A model generated the notes under the pieces. The model worked only from the letters and a program-made list of their open reading frames with translations. It was not told the DNA's origin and ran no database searches. Shown here piece by piece: positions 1 to 13,411 of a stretch of DNA of 64,000 bases. Both the position numbers and the translations under genes were made by a program. Each line of letters begins with the position of its first letter. Position 1 is the first letter of the stretch. The stretch is from assembly GCA_023512835.1 (NCBI GenBank), contig CM042090.1:14493617-14557616 (forward strand), given 5' to 3'. Origin of the DNA: Taxillus chinensis. Its lineage: Eukaryota > Streptophyta > Magnoliopsida > Santalales > Loranthaceae.

Positions 1-58
1 GCTCCACATGTCAGCCCTCAAAGTAGGCCCAGGATGATGAAGTTAAATCTTTGCATAC

Positions 59-3000
59 CTCTCTCAGATCAAGTTCAGCTTGAAGCTGTACACGCCTCAA
101 CTCTTCACAGTGATCAGCTTTAAGACCTTGTTCTCTCTTATCATGCTCTTGCCGAATGCAGGTTACCTGGAAATCGGCAAATGATTATTTACTAAACAAA
201 AGTCCCTGTTCATCTAGCAAGGAAGATTTTTGAAGTACAAGAAACTATTGTCTCTAAATCCTCAACCAACATTTCTGCACATGGTAAACAGAGTAAATAT
301 CAAGATAATGTGCCTCCATTATCATAACATATTCCTTCCATTTCCATTCCAGCCTACAAAGAAGTATTTTTCCTTGCCCAGGAGGAAGGGAAGCAGAGCT
401 TTGTAATTATTTAACTCAGTAACTGCTTACTTAACTTCAATAATGACATATAACCTTGGATGTCAAAGTCACAAGATTCCTTAGATTTGAATTATAATTA
501 TTAGAAGATACTACAAAATTGATCTTCATGTCTAAGTGTTGAGGCATGCAACTACTTCCTACTATAAGAAAGAGATTTATAACTATCAAGCTGTGGTAAA
601 ATATATTTAAAATTTTGGATGTAAAAAAACTGATTCCTAATAATGATAAATATTTAACTAGAGAGAGAGATTTGCATGATCTAACTTTCATAATATTGCT
701 AGTCCAAGATAATTTAAGCATTTTTATGTGGAGAGATTATCAACAGATTATTTTAAATAGTCTCATGTAGCATACCAAAGCAGCATGCTCCTCCTGGATG
801 CATGTTAACTGCTGATTTGATTCTTTTCTGCATTCTGCAAGCTTTAGTTCACATTTCCCTTCGACCTCTTTTAAAACTCTATCCACCTGAATATTTATAA
901 TATGTAAGAGACATTCGTGATCACTTCAATTCCGCAAATAGAAAATCATCATGGCCAACCTTTTCTTTCTCAAGATTGACAATCTCCAGCTTTTCCACTT
1001 CATACTTCTTTCGGATTTCATTAATAGCCTGGTGGAACCCAACAACTGTCAATCTAAGGAATCCACAATTTATTTCCTTTTAATGTTAATGAGCTTAGTG
1101 GTCCAAGACAACAACCTGATCATTCCTTTGAGAGATTTCCTTTAAGTGCCTTGACAACTCTAATTGTTTGTTTTCTAGCATCAGATCATACTTCCTTTTG
1201 TCTTCAGCTAGTTTAACTTCAGCAGCAGCAAGTGATGCCTGAATCTGAAACAACATGGGTTCACTAATCTGTTAATGTTCATGATATTATAACTCCAGAA
1301 GACTAATTGCTTAAGAAACCTCTGTTTTTTTATTCTCCAGCGTTTCCTCTCCATCCTTATGTCGTTGAATAAGCTTTTCCTTCTCCTCCAAGGTCTTATC
1401 TAGTTTGCTGATTTGAATCTTTAATGAATCTATGTACTGCACATGCTTTCCAATCTCCTTTTGCAGAATATCAATTTCTTCAGACTTTTCCTGGATCTTT
1501 GCTTGCAATGTCTCCACGTTATCTTTGTTTAAAGATTCTAGAGCTGAAATTTGTTGCAATTGATCTTGCTGCAGTGTTCAATAAAGAAGGTTAAACGTAG
1601 TTACCATAAAAGCCACAATATCGTATATGAAGAGGCAACAAATCAAACCATTTTATCTTCAGATGATTTTGAAGACTCTAGTAAACTTTCATTCTTCTCT
1701 TCTAGTTTTAAAACCAGTACTTCCATTTCAGTCTTCTTGGAAGACAGAGTTTCTACTTCAGACTCTAAATGATGAATTCTTTCTTCTGCTATGCGGCATT
1801 CCTCCATATGTTGTACCATGGAAAATTCTTGTACCCTCTGCAGTTCACTGAACTTTCTCTTCAACTCAATATTTACCAAATGTAATGCTTCTTTTTCTGA
1901 TATATTGTGTAAGTAACATTCATGTAGTTCCTTGTATTTTTTTTTAGCAAGCTTGGTGACAAGATCTTTCTCCTCCAGCAACAACTTAATCAAAGAGCCA
2001 CATACAGATTCTAGCTGATCAACCTTAACTGAGATGTCCATACTTTTTTTATCCAACTGAATCAAATTTTCAGTCAACACATGAACCAGATCTGTCAACT
2101 TCTCAATCTCATGAAGCACTTTGACTAATTTATTTTCCAATTCATCATTGGTGGCTAGAACATCACCCATTTCCTTCTGCAAGTTCTCCTGAGAAATCAT
2201 TAGATTTTGAAAGCTGGCTTCCTTTGTTCTTAACTCAAGATGTAGCTCTCCCAATTTAGAATTCAAATTCTCAATAGCCAATCTATTATCTGCCACAGTA
2301 ACTTCAGCCTGCTTGATCTCAGTTTCTGATTTAAACAACAATTGGAAGCAATTACCAATTAATGTTAATACATCTGTTCCCCCAATATCTACAATATGTG
2401 TGTGTGCGTGTGATGAGAAAATTTTTAACAAACAAGTTCTGTAATTACTGAAATAGTAGAGGGGATTTTGTGTGTGCACGCCTATGTAAACTTTTGGCCT
2501 TCAGTTGTTCCATGGCAGACGAAAATATATTTATTGTATTTTGGAGGGAGAGAAGCAATGACCAACTCATGGTCGACAACATGTTTATGACAAAAATTCA
2601 GGCATTTAACTTTTTCCATAGTTAAATCCCAATCCCCTGATGCTTATTTTATGTTTTACAAATTAAAACCTCATCGTGCTGATGTTGAATCATCCATATG
2701 TAATCTTTGATCCCGACATGGACCACAACACAACAACTACAGTAAATCTTGGTTGAAGTAGGGAAAGCAGAATCCATTCCATGTTAAAGGCGAAGATAAT
2801 TTTCTCTAAAATTAGAAAAGTAATTATATTTGTGTGCACTAGGGTTCAGTATCATTTTTTGGGAGCATGAAATTGTAATGCTATGATATTTTGATCATTA
2901 TGTGTGTGATAGTTTGTGAATACAAAAAATAAAAATTGCCAGTCCTATTGAAAATCAAAGAAAATTAAAATAAGAATCAAAATCCTTACTTTTCTCGTAT

Positions 3001-4634
3001 GGTTTTCTAATGAGCATTTTCAAGGTGAACTGGGGTAAGCCTTCTAAATAATGCAAGTGGCTCTAAAGCAATTGATAAGAGGCATTAGCTTCCCTTGTAT
3101 AAAAGCCTCGAGGTTTTCCCCAAGAGCTTCTCTTGGAGAAGTGGGCTTCACCTTTAACAGTTAGCCTATAATATCATTATGTTTCACAAGACCATGTAAT
3201 GGGACAAACCAAAGGCATTAACTCTTGCAATCTAAAACTGTGCAGTTATGTTCAATTGTCCATAGAAGCATAATACCCAGTCTGACACAAGTCAGATGGA
3301 AAATGATTCACCATTTCCTGGACAGATAGATCCATACCTTTCTCCTTGATGAGATTCACCATTCTGCTCTTTTCATCCCTATAAGATGTCTCCCTTTCCT
3401 CTGCTTGAATTTTGAGCTCCTTCAGCTCCTTTTCACCTGTAGTTGAGATTCAGGAAATTTACAGAGATGCTTGCGTCAAGTTTGAAACAATTTACATCTA
3501 ATGCTCAAACTAATAGAATAAACACTGGTTGCGGACAAAGACATCCCTCTAGTGCTACAGTACCTTTTTTGTACGTAGATCTTATTGATGGAAAAATTTA
3601 ATAACAAACTCACGATTTCTAATAATTTCCTCCACTGACTCTATTTTTGAAGACAGGCCATTCATCTGGTCGTCCAAAGTCTGGAGAGCCATTGAACGTG
3701 CAGATAGGTTGTCCTCAAAAAACTGCTTATCTTTCTCAGCTGTTGAACGAGATTATATATGTTATGATGCTATATACAACCAAGGTGATATGTGTGTGTG
3801 TGTGTAAAATTAAATTAGATAAAATGCGTACCATCCTGAACTAGAACAGCTAGGTGCTGTAAAGTTTCAGTCAATTGATCACATAAAGTCTTGGTTGAAG
3901 AAAATTTAGAGTCCAATCCTTTCCAGAGCTTCTCGTCTTCTTTTTGCTTCACTTTGAGCTTAGCATTTTCATTAAAAGCATTCTGCAGTTTTTCCTCAAG
4001 TGTGCGAAGTTGCTCAGTTGTCTTTTTAAGCTTCAAATTCTGCGATTTTGTGTTATTACGTACACGTAAATATTCAGAATTCCTACGTTTCGGTGTATAG
4101 AGAAAATTAGACAAATTGAAGCCCTAGGGATAGTAGAATAAGACGAATTTGGAACCCTAGGAATGCGAACGTGAGGAAAATATTTACATTTTCATCGAAA
4201 CCTGCCTGGGACAAGTTATACAGCAAATCTCAATTTCCCGGCACATGAACAGCAACAGAGTACCAAAGACAGAATCCGAAAGCAAAATGATGGATGAATA
4301 ATATTAAAAAAAACACTGACATACCGCCATATCAAGATCAGTTTTCACGGACGCTTGCTCTTTAACCAATTTCTCTGAAAGTCGCACAAAAAAATCACAA
4401 GAGCTAACGGGAACGATCACGACTTTGCGAAAAACTGTACGAAAACAGCTAAGATCTTCGAATCGATAGCTCAATACCTGCAGTGATCTTCAGATTTGCG
4501 AAACTTCCAGTAGTAAGCGAGCCCGAAGTCCATTTCGACGGCATCGATAAGGCCTTTGCGGTTCTAGAGACCGAGTCTGATAGGGATTTGAACTGCTCCA
4601 AACTCCTGGAACCTCGAATCCCTTGCTTTTGCAT
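59..4634 (-). CDS. ZYP1: Synaptonemal complex transverse filament protein ZYP1, 5' part of gene (3' end outside window)
   Basis: Coiled-coil protein of the central region of the synaptonemal complex, which links homologous chromosomes at meiotic prophase. I place 11 exons, read on the minus strand: 4634-4478, 4374-4325, 4039-3832, 3739-3614, 3436-3338, 2325-1649, 1568-1320, 1244-1116, 1028-960, 886-776 and 166-59. All have GT-AG borders and the phases agree, giving 661 codons without a stop. Diagnostic stretches are the start [19 protein letters not shown], then [20 protein letters not shown], then [16 protein letters not shown], and further on [18 protein letters not shown]. All are close to Arabidopsis ZYP1 (about 870 residues, from memory), so roughly the last 200 residues, including the basic C-terminal tail, lie beyond base 1. 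Heptad-rich E/K/L composition runs throughout. The start is the MQK methionine; an in-frame ATG further upstream (4743) precedes the conserved N-terminus and is probably leader. Confidence 0.95.
2326..3337 (-). other. ZYP1 intron 5 (about 1 kb)
   Basis: The largest ZYP1 intron in the window lies between exons 5 and 6. It is AT-rich with no coding similarity that I recognise. A short GT/AC-rich tract occurs near 2397-2412 and a TG tract lies in the neighbouring intron near 3791-3807. Confidence 0.6.
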
Positions 4635-5710
4635 TGCGAACTCGGAGATTGAAACCCTAGCCCTAGATTGCTGTTCTCTGCCCCGTCGGGTTCTCACAAA
4701 CTCTCTTCCACTCCAGTAATAACTGAAAATGGAGTTTGGCGCCACAGAATACTTTATGTATAATGCTGTCAGGGCCGTTAGCGAAAGATCAGCAGGTTTG
4801 GGGGGAAGTGTTTTTTTTTTTTTTTTTTATTGGTACCGAAAATGTGAATTTATACTTTTTTTTATGATGTTCTTTGGTAATAACTAATAAGTTATACTTT
4901 TAAAAATTATATAAAATATCAATAATGTATTTAAATTTTTAATATTCTTAAAATATATTATTTAAAAAATAACATTAGCAAGCACGTGTTATATTTTAAT
5001 TCAAAAAATTATGGCAATGACTTGTAATTATCAAATATATTTTGTAAAAATTTCAAAATTAGGAACACATATTTTGTGTAAAAAAATGTCAAAAAAAGAA
5101 GAAGAAGTCGGAGCATATAATTCAGAGGATTACCAAATGCCATCGAAGATTTATAAATGTTAATAACACTATCAAATGAATTATTATAGTAGAGTGTGAC
5201 CAAATTTATTATTTTCATGCTAGGTTATTATCTTATAAATTTGAGTCACATTTCATCTTGAATTAGAATTGTATTTCTTAAAACTTATTTATGTTTAGGT
5301 TATTATTTTATTTTCTTAATTTTAATTTTTGATTATTATTATATATATATATTATTTTGATATTAATTAGTCCAAGTATAAAAGAGGATTCTTAACTATT
5401 TAGTTGTATATAGCAGATGAAAAAAATGAAAATTCATATATAATTCACTTAAAAGGAATGAGAACAAAATGGTACTTGTATTTAAATAATTTATAATTGA
5501 ACTTTTCAGAAAATGACTAACAGTTATGTAGTAGTAGTGGGGGATTTGAATTACTACACTTTTAGATTTAATTATAATATGCCTGTAAAGATTTAACTCA
5601 AAGGCTTTTTGTTATTTAAAACATTTATAACAATAAAACTTTTAGCTTTACTAAAGCTTTGTGTTCTTTTAACTATTTGGTTAAATAACCTATACCTTTT
5701 GTTAAATCTG

Positions 5711-6210
5711 ATTATGAAAATTTTATTGCCACTCAATAATCACAACAATCTCTACACCACCCGTTAAATACCTTTTTCATACTGATTAGTTAATAGTTTA
5801 TGTTTCTTTGAATGCTTTAATTCATATGCTTATAAAACACAACAAAAAGTAAATGCAATAGTAAAAGCACACAAGATATAAGTGTTTAGTCAATAATTAT
5901 AAAAACCCATGGTACTCAATAGATAGTCTTTAAATAATTTTAATTATATTATGGTGTTGTGTCTGAAGATACCATTGTTTTAGTTGTACCTGTACCCAGT
6001 TTAAACTTTGAAGTCTTGAAGGTAATTTTGGTAATTTCATGTAGTTATTTAATTTAAATAGAATTGTAAAAAGAGTCACTAGTTTATAGACTGAACTATT
6101 AAAAGTCTACTCCATTTTAATTTTGAACTTAACCATTATGCATTTTACCCAGGAGGCCATTACTCACCATCAAGTGTAGTGGGGCCTAAGCCAAATCGTG
6201 AGAAATGAAA
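5711..6210. repeat. Diverged direct duplication, copy A (about 500 bp)
   Basis: Aligns by eye along its whole length with 6501-7008. Shared landmarks occur in the same order: ACTCAATAATCACAA, AATGCTTTAATTCATATG, AAAGCACACAA, TTTAGTCAAT, AACTTTGAAGTCTTGAAGG, and the closing GGCCATTACTC and AGCCAAATCG. The two copies are close neighbours separated by an AT-rich block that is itself repeated further on. The AAAGCACACAA segment resembles material common in plant LTRs, but I cannot assign a family. Confidence 0.7.
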
Positions 6211-6485
6211 TACAAAACATATGCAGAAACTCACATATAATTTTATAATTAAAAGTTTTAAATTAAATATTTAATTAAAATTTTGAGAAATTTATTATTT
6301 AATTAAATATTTTAAATATAATTAAATTAAATGTATAATTTATAATTATAAATGGTAATTGAAAATTTAATTTAAAAAATTCCAAAAATTTAAATTTTAG
6401 TTGAAAAGTTAATATATAAATTTTATTATAAATTATAAATTTTAATTATAAATATGCATTAAAATTTTAATTTAGTAATTTATTA
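6211..6485. repeat. AT-rich repeat block, first copy (related to 7993-8290)
   Basis: Begins with TACAAAACATATGC and continues with AAAAGTTTTAAATTAAATAT, then AAATTTAAATTTTAGTTGAAA. The same ordered landmarks recur at 7993-8290. It lies directly between the two 500 bp duplicates, so the original unit was probably longer than either piece. Confidence 0.6.
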
Positions 6486-6500
6486 TTTAGCGTTACCTTT

Positions 6501-7008
6501 ATTATGAAAAACTTATTACTACTCAATAATCACAATAATCTCTACAACCACCTGTTAAATACTTTTTTTAGTACTAATTAGTTAATACTTCATGTTTCTT
6601 CGAATGCTTTAATTCATATGATCACAAAACACAACAAAAAGGTAAAATACAACAGTAAAAGCACACAATATATCAGTATTTAGTCAATATTTATAAAGAC
6701 TCATATTTGAGAATACTCAATAAATAGTCTTTAAATAATTTTAATTATACCATAGTGATGTGGTTGAAGATACCATTATTTTAGTTTTTCATGAAAGCAA
6801 TTTAAACTTTGAAGTCTTGAAGGTAATTTTTGTAATTTTATATAGGTTATTTGGTTTAAATAGAGTTATAAAACGAGTCACTCGTTCGCGTACTTAAATA
6901 TTAAAAGTCTAGTCTATTTTAATTGTAAGCTTAACCATTATATATTTTATCAGGCCATTACTCTCCAGCAGGTGTAGTAGGGCCTGAGCCAAATCGAAAG
7001 AAATGAAC
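6501..7008. repeat. Diverged direct duplication, copy B
   Basis: Partner of 5711-6210 (see that entry for landmarks). After it, a short stretch with CAAATCGAAAGAAATGAACTC is duplicated again near 7040-7065, suggesting further local duplication. Confidence 0.7.
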
Positions 7009-7992
7009 TCATTGTAAATAAAATGAATTTTTGTTATTATTCAAATCGAAAGAAATGAACTCAGTAGGTTATTATTCAAATCCTAAATCTTATAATTTTA
7101 AATAAAATAAAATAATCAAATGAATTTTTGTTTCGCGTTTATAAACTAAAGTTTGAGTTGTAGTTTCACCTTCACAGAAAATTATTAACTTATTATCATA
7201 CGTATTTATTATAAATTATTTTTAATATTAATGTGATAATTTGAAGAAAAAAAACAGTTTACGTACTGGTCTTGCAAATCGAACTGAAAGGTGATCATTT
7301 GCTACTCGTGCTCGCGTGGCAACTGTCGATCAGTCATACACTAACCAAACCAATTTAGATAAGTTGACTCGAGAAGCTGGCCTTTTCTTGGCAACTGTCG
7401 ATCAGTCACTCACGCATTCATGGGCTACTTTGGCCCATCGTACGACTTCTAACTGTTACTGTTTAGTCTGTTTTAGAACATCTAAATCGTTTTGAATGGT
7501 TGGCCGGGGAGCTATCCCATTGGCTATTCATTTTTTTATAATCGCCCAATATATATTGTGCAAAATTGAAAAATATTAATACATATTACGAGTAATAAAG
7601 CAAGCATGGAAAAAATATGAACTCATAATTGAGATGATTACCAAATCAAGCCTAAGATTTACAAATGTTAATAAAAAACTAAATAAATTGGAGAAGGATT
7701 ACTCACATTTAATAAATTAATTAATACACCACCTATTTATAATTTGACAAAAATATCTTTATCCACTCATTTACTTTTCTTTTCGAATCTAATGTGACAC
7801 TGAATTGACAGGAGACATGATAACTATACGATGACACATCGGTAAAACTTATTTGAAAAAACTCAAATAGGGATAACACAACTTTAACTTGTAACATTAT
7901 AAAAATGATAAAAAAAAATTACTGTTGAACTAAATTGTTTTTTCAATTTAAAGTCATGTATATGTATCCTATATCATTAATGAAAATTTTAA

Positions 7993-8290
7993 TACAAAAC
8001 ATATGCGTATAATTTCATAAATAAAAGTTTTAAATTAAATATTCAATTAATATTTATAATAAAAAGTTTGATAAATTTATTATTTAATTTTAAAGGTTAA
8101 ATATAATTAAATTAATGTATAATTTATAATTATAAATTGTAATTGAAAAATTAATTTAAAAATTTCAGAAATTTAAATTTTAGTTGAAAAGTTAATATAT
8201 ATAGATTTTAATTATACATTTTAATTTTTAATTAAAATTTGAATTTTGAATATTAATTAAAAGTTTAATTTAATAATATTAATTATAATT
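7993..8290. repeat. AT-rich repeat block, second copy
   Basis: Starts with TACAAAACATATGCG and keeps the order of landmarks found at 6211-6485. Low complexity makes the ends uncertain, but the shared non-trivial words are too many for chance AT-richness alone. Confidence 0.55.
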
Positions 8291-8760
8291 TTTTTGTTAG
8301 TTTCCATATAAGCTTTGTATTAAAATCATAATTTATCACTTATGTACTTTTAAATTTACACATAACACCTAATACATACTTCTTATATATATATATATAT
8401 ATATTAAAACTATAGTTTATCAAACATACAAATATTTGTTTTTATATTTTTTTCATGAAATTAAATACAATTTCTTTTAAAAGCATAATATTATCAAATT
8501 AAACTAATATCTTTTACATAAGATCATTATACTGATGCCCTATTTGTCATAAGCGTTAAATATGTACTTAAAGGCAAAATGATGATACCAATTGGGTTTT
8601 CTAATATAAATTATTTAATAGTTTAATTGTTCTAGACAAGCCGTTAAACTTATTTTTTTAAAAATGTCCAGTGTTAATTAAATATTTGTCTTAAGTTCTT
8701 AATGCATCTTGTTAGCTTTTATTGATGGTTTGTATGCCATCAATGCCCACTTAATCTTAT

Positions 8761-9000
8761 GATGACAATTCTGGCATGTCAAACTCATCACAGTTTTTTT
8801 TACCTATCACGTCCCGCCCCTGAAGAGATAACGGGATGGGTACTGGTATTGGGTGACCCATCCTGCCCAAATCTTTTAGCTTAAAATATACAATTCATCA
8901 ATCTATTTTGTTTCACTCCGCTTCGTCTTGAACTCACCCAATACGGGTCCAAATCACTTATTATCTAGTATCGACCCGAGTTGTTGTCATTCCTATTTAA
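8761..9000. mobile_element. Small non-autonomous element, related to 34943-35245
   Basis: Opens with GATGACAATTCTGG, a 14-base word found exactly at 34943. Both copies share an internal segment TTTAGCTTAAAATA followed by a CACTC(C/T)GC word, and both end with a diverged inverse of the opening (GTTGTCATTCC here). The interior is rich in GGGT/ACCC words. It has the look of a short terminal-inverted-repeat element; hAT-like is a guess. No coding capacity. Confidence 0.45.
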
Positions 9001-9073
9001 TCCTAATGCTCATTTGTTATCCAAACTTATTTATTATATGGTATTGAATATTTTGTATTGTATTATATTATAA

Positions 9074-9236
9074 GAGTAATGCTACGTACAGGTACATTGT
9101 AGAGATAATCCGCGCAGAGGCATCTTTATTATCGTTGGATTGATATTATTATTTTTATAAATTTTTTATTCATACCAATCCAACGGTAAGAAGAGTGTCC
9201 TTGTGCGAATTACCTACATAATGTACCTGCAAATAG
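9074..9236. mobile_element. MITE-like hairpin element
   Basis: The left arm GTACAGGTACATTGTAGAGA, continuing to GTTGGATTG, is mirrored by the right arm, CAATCCAACGG through to ATGTACCTGC, as an imperfect inverted repeat with arms of about 55 bases around a short AT-rich loop. Related but more degraded sequences lie near 16698-16810, 32375-32500 and 34545-34600. It fits a miniature inverted-repeat transposable element without coding sequence. Confidence 0.65.
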
Positions 9237-10496
9237 ATTTTTTTCATATTATAAACAATACAATTCTTTGTGGAATTATTGTACCTTACAACTAAAATAC
9301 TTGTCACCATTCATTGCCCATTGTTGAAAGTACTAGAAGCATAAGTCAGCTCATACAAATGTAAAATGTAATGTTATTATTAATTTGTAAAAGAACATTT
9401 ATTATGTGTAGACCGACAAAAATCATAAAAACACATAGTTTAACTTCCAAATTGACTGATTTTCGGTAGTTAACCAAAAGAGCTTAATTGAATAAGTAAA
9501 ATAAAAATCAATAAAGCTTTTGAACCACTCTAAGTTTGATTTTGCATGTATGTTTTTAAATTTGAATACAAATAATATCAATATTTTTCAATACATATCC
9601 AATCAAAAAATCAATTAAATACATCAAATTATAATTAGTCATAAAAACAAACATGTTTACTACAAACTGAACCCCAACTAAGTAAGAATTCATCTATTAT
9701 GTATGCATAAATAGTTTACTTATAAAATACAATTATCCTCTTAATCACTTTTCGGTGGTTCTTTAAATATTTAAGAAAATAGACGACAAGAATTAAATTA
9801 AGAAATGAGATGAACAAGACACAAACATAAAAGTTTTGATGAGAATTATAATGAAGCTTGGAAATAAGTTTATTATTATGTATAATAAAATTGCGAATTA
9901 GGTAATTAATTACAAGCAAGGGTTAAAAGAAAACACAGGAAGTTACAAACTAGCTCAAATTTATGGCGTTGTTGGTACTCCTGTTACGGGTGTGATTTTG
10001 TTTTGTAAATTGTAAAACAAAAAGTGGGCTTACTTGCAGAAAATTTAGAAGTACATTCTTGTTCTGAATAAATGGAATGTTTTTGTAAATATTTTTTTAA
10101 TCATATTTTGTTTTTAAATCATAATTTAATTTTTTAAGGTATCTATATATATATATGTGTGTGTGTGTTTTTTCTCTTCTATGTTACTTGGAGCTTACCA
10201 TAGTATTATTATCTTTATAACTTTTGCGAAACATTAATTTTCTTTTACAAATTTATGATTCAAATTCCAATTTAAATGAAATAAAATAAAACGGTCAATA
10301 ACCATGTCCGCTCCGATCAGGATTCAGGACGATTGGAGCAAGATTCCGGCGGTAACCACACGTGCAAAACGAGGTCGAATAATGAAAAAAAAAAAAAAAA
10401 CGAAGATTCGATTATGCCTCGGGAAGCAAATCCATCATTTCCGCCCCCGCTTGCTTCCACTCCAGTCTATATTTCTCTCCGCACGCAAAAACAGCA

Positions 10497-10501
<5 letters not shown>

Positions 10502-10539
<38 letters not shown>
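10502..10539. repeat. (TC)n microsatellite in the leader of the BTL3-type gene
   Basis: About 19 dinucleotide units lie 110 bases upstream of the assigned start codon. The tract is in frame with it and would encode alternating Ser-Leu if an upstream ATG were used. Confidence 0.9.
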
Positions 10540-10541
<2 letters not shown>

Positions 10542-10651
10542 CACGGCAATTAATTACAGCTGATGAGTTCCATCTTCGAGACCCTAATCGAGGCTCGATC
10601 CCATCTCGCATTCTTCAATCCCGATCGATACCCATCGTCGCCTCTCTCTCA

Positions 10652-11227
10652 ATGCCGTGCCTGGAGGTGTGGCTTGGGGATCGCGCTTCGCCCCCGCAAT
10701 CCCAGTCCCAATCCCTATCCCACGGTTCGTGTCCAAGTGATTCGAGCCCCAACTTGGCCTTCTTCGTAACCGGCGGGCTGTTTCTCGGATCCAATGTCTC
10801 CTCTTCGCTCGTTCATTTGATCTCGGTGAAAGGTTCTGCGAGGACCACCTCGATTTGTTCCATTTCGTCCGCCGATTGTCGCCGGAAACCGGGCTGTTTC
10901 CGGGTAGAAAATGGCGGCTTAGTGGCGTTGGGCGCTGGCTTCCTCTCCGTGAGCTTGAGCAGCGACGGAGATGTGCGGGAATCGAAGATTTATTTGGGGG
11001 GAAATGGTGATAAGGGCTCCGAAATGGGAGCGACGATGGAGGAGGGAGACGATGCGGTCGCCGGAGATGTTATGAAGAAGAAAGTTAAGCTACGGGGAAG
11101 CGCGGTGAACACCACGAAGCATCTTTGGGCTGGTGCGGTGGCTGCCATGGTCTCCAGGTGTTCATTCCTCTTATCCCCTTTCGTATAATCGTATTTGGCT
11201 AACAATAACATTGCTGCATTTTCGTTG

Positions 11228-11295
<68 letters not shown>

Positions 11296-13364
11296 TTTTC
11301 CAATATACCAATTTACTTGTGCAATTCACAGGAGATGACCTTATTGTTTGGTGTTTTATGGTAATCATGCCGTGGTCAGAGGATTATATTAGGAGCTTAT
11401 TCCTGTGTGTAAGAAACATGTCTGTAGTGTAAACATAGCTGAACACTCTAGGTGTTGCAAACGGGCATTGATAAAAAAAAGAAAGAAGAAGAATTGGTGT
11501 TGTAATTGTCCTTTTGTAAACAGGCGTTAACAGGTGTTTATTAATAGAAATTAATAGAAATAGGTGTTGTAATTGGCCTGTTGTGAACAGGTGTATATTA
11601 ATAGAAATTATTCTCGACAAAACTGCTGTGGCTTCCCTCAAGAGATTGGCCTATTGGAACTTTTATAATATCTCAGAATGTGTTTTGACTTTTAACTGCT
11701 ATTGCTCTATAAATTAGGTACGAATATGAGATAAAGCCTTCCTGAACAAATTAGATTTACAGGCAGGGTATGTTAGTTTTTTTGCTCTATATTTATCACC
11801 TCCCATTGTTTTACCCAACTTTTATTATTTTCCATGTTTTTCAGTGATTGTGGCAATATTTATTACTTGAAATGGAAAATTTTCTGTGATCTCCAACAAG
11901 AGATTGGCCTATGAATTTTTTTGTTATTTCTCAGAACATATTAGCAATGAATGGCCATTCCTTTTGAAAATTATTTTGTAATCATGAGCATTGGATTGGC
12001 CTGAGTTATAGCCACATACAGGATATGTTAATCTTGTGTGTGTGCGTCTCTTAGGCTCTTTTGTTAAAGGCTAGTTTAGTGTTATTTATGTTTTCTGGTT
12101 CTTGGTGGTGTTGGTGCTTTTTCTACATGACAATTGACAAGCAATAAATTTGATATACATTGTGTTTCAAACAGAAGGATCTCAAGATATTCAACAAATT
12201 CATCACTTGCACTGATATATGCATTAAGAGACGGGAAGTTAAAATTTTCAGATAACTTCTTAAAATAAGATTTTGATATTTTATTGTTTTTCAAGTTGAT
12301 GTCCTCGTGGTTCCATATCATATCATTTATTGTCGAGTGTATAAGCCTGTACTGCTTTTCCAGAACATTTGTGGCGCCACTAGAGAGACTAAAGCTGGAA
12401 TATATAGTTCGTGGTGAGAAGAAGAATCTATATGAGCTCATCAGCACAATTGCAGCTTCTCAGGGCTTGAGAGGCTTTTGGAAGGGAAACTTAGTGAACA
12501 TTCTCCGCACAGCTCCATTTAAAGCCATCAATTTTTGTGCTTATGATACATATAGAAAAAAGCTTTGCCGACTGTCTGGGAATGATGAGATGACACACTT
12601 TGAAAGGTTTATTGCTGGGGCTGCGGCAGGTGTTACAGCTACTGTACTCTGTTTACCATTGGACACTGTAGGTGAATTTTTGGGATATTCTTCTCTCCAT
12701 TTATTTTATTATTGTGACATGTTTTATGTTTACTTTGCCAGCCCAAGTCGTTCATCTTAGTTTGATAAATTTATTTTGTTAAAAACTCTATGCAAGTGTA
12801 GATTTATTAGTATCTATGTGCATATGTAGTTGAATGATATTTGTTCTAAATGTATGGCCACTTGAAGAATTGTTGTTTCCTGTTACATTAAACATCAAAT
12901 GAAATCTTGCTCATTTTCCTTTCCTATTATGGTACATTGAGAGAATATTATTATGGTAATTTCAACGCTATTTACTTATAAAAAAAAAATAAAAAATCAA
13001 CACTATTGCTATCTTATATTTTGTAAAAAGAACAGGGCACACTAGGTATTACATTATAGTTTCTTTTCAGAAGTGTAGTATTTCAAGTTGTGCTTGCACG
13101 TATATTGAATTTGAAGGATCTTAGAGAATCAGCAACCTGGAAAGTCCGGATGAATTTGTGCTTATTGTATGTTCTGTAATGCAATAATAACAGTTGTGTG
13201 CTTGGTTTTTGTACCCTGTAGAGAGACGATTCTCTTTGTTATCTTTCTTGCATTGATAATTGCTGGAGTATATACAAGGACCCTGATAGCAGTGTGGTGA
13301 ACAATAGTGAATATGACTGATAATATCATTCAACAGTCATTTTAGGTCTTAGCTAACAAGCGAG

Positions 13365-13411
<47 letters not shown>

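Larger units (their letters stand above)
4750..10300. other. AT-rich spacer between the divergent ZYP1 and BTL3-like genes
   Basis: I see no gene here. The segment lies between the 5' ends of ZYP1 (-) and the BTL3-type carrier (+), so both promoters should be at its edges. Its interior consists mainly of diverged duplicated blocks (5711-6210 with 6501-7008; 6211-6485 with 7993-8290; 5105-5220 weakly resembles 7600-7720) and small transposon-like inverted repeats near 8761-9000 and 9074-9236. Very low GC and frequent stops rule out long exons. Confidence 0.7.
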
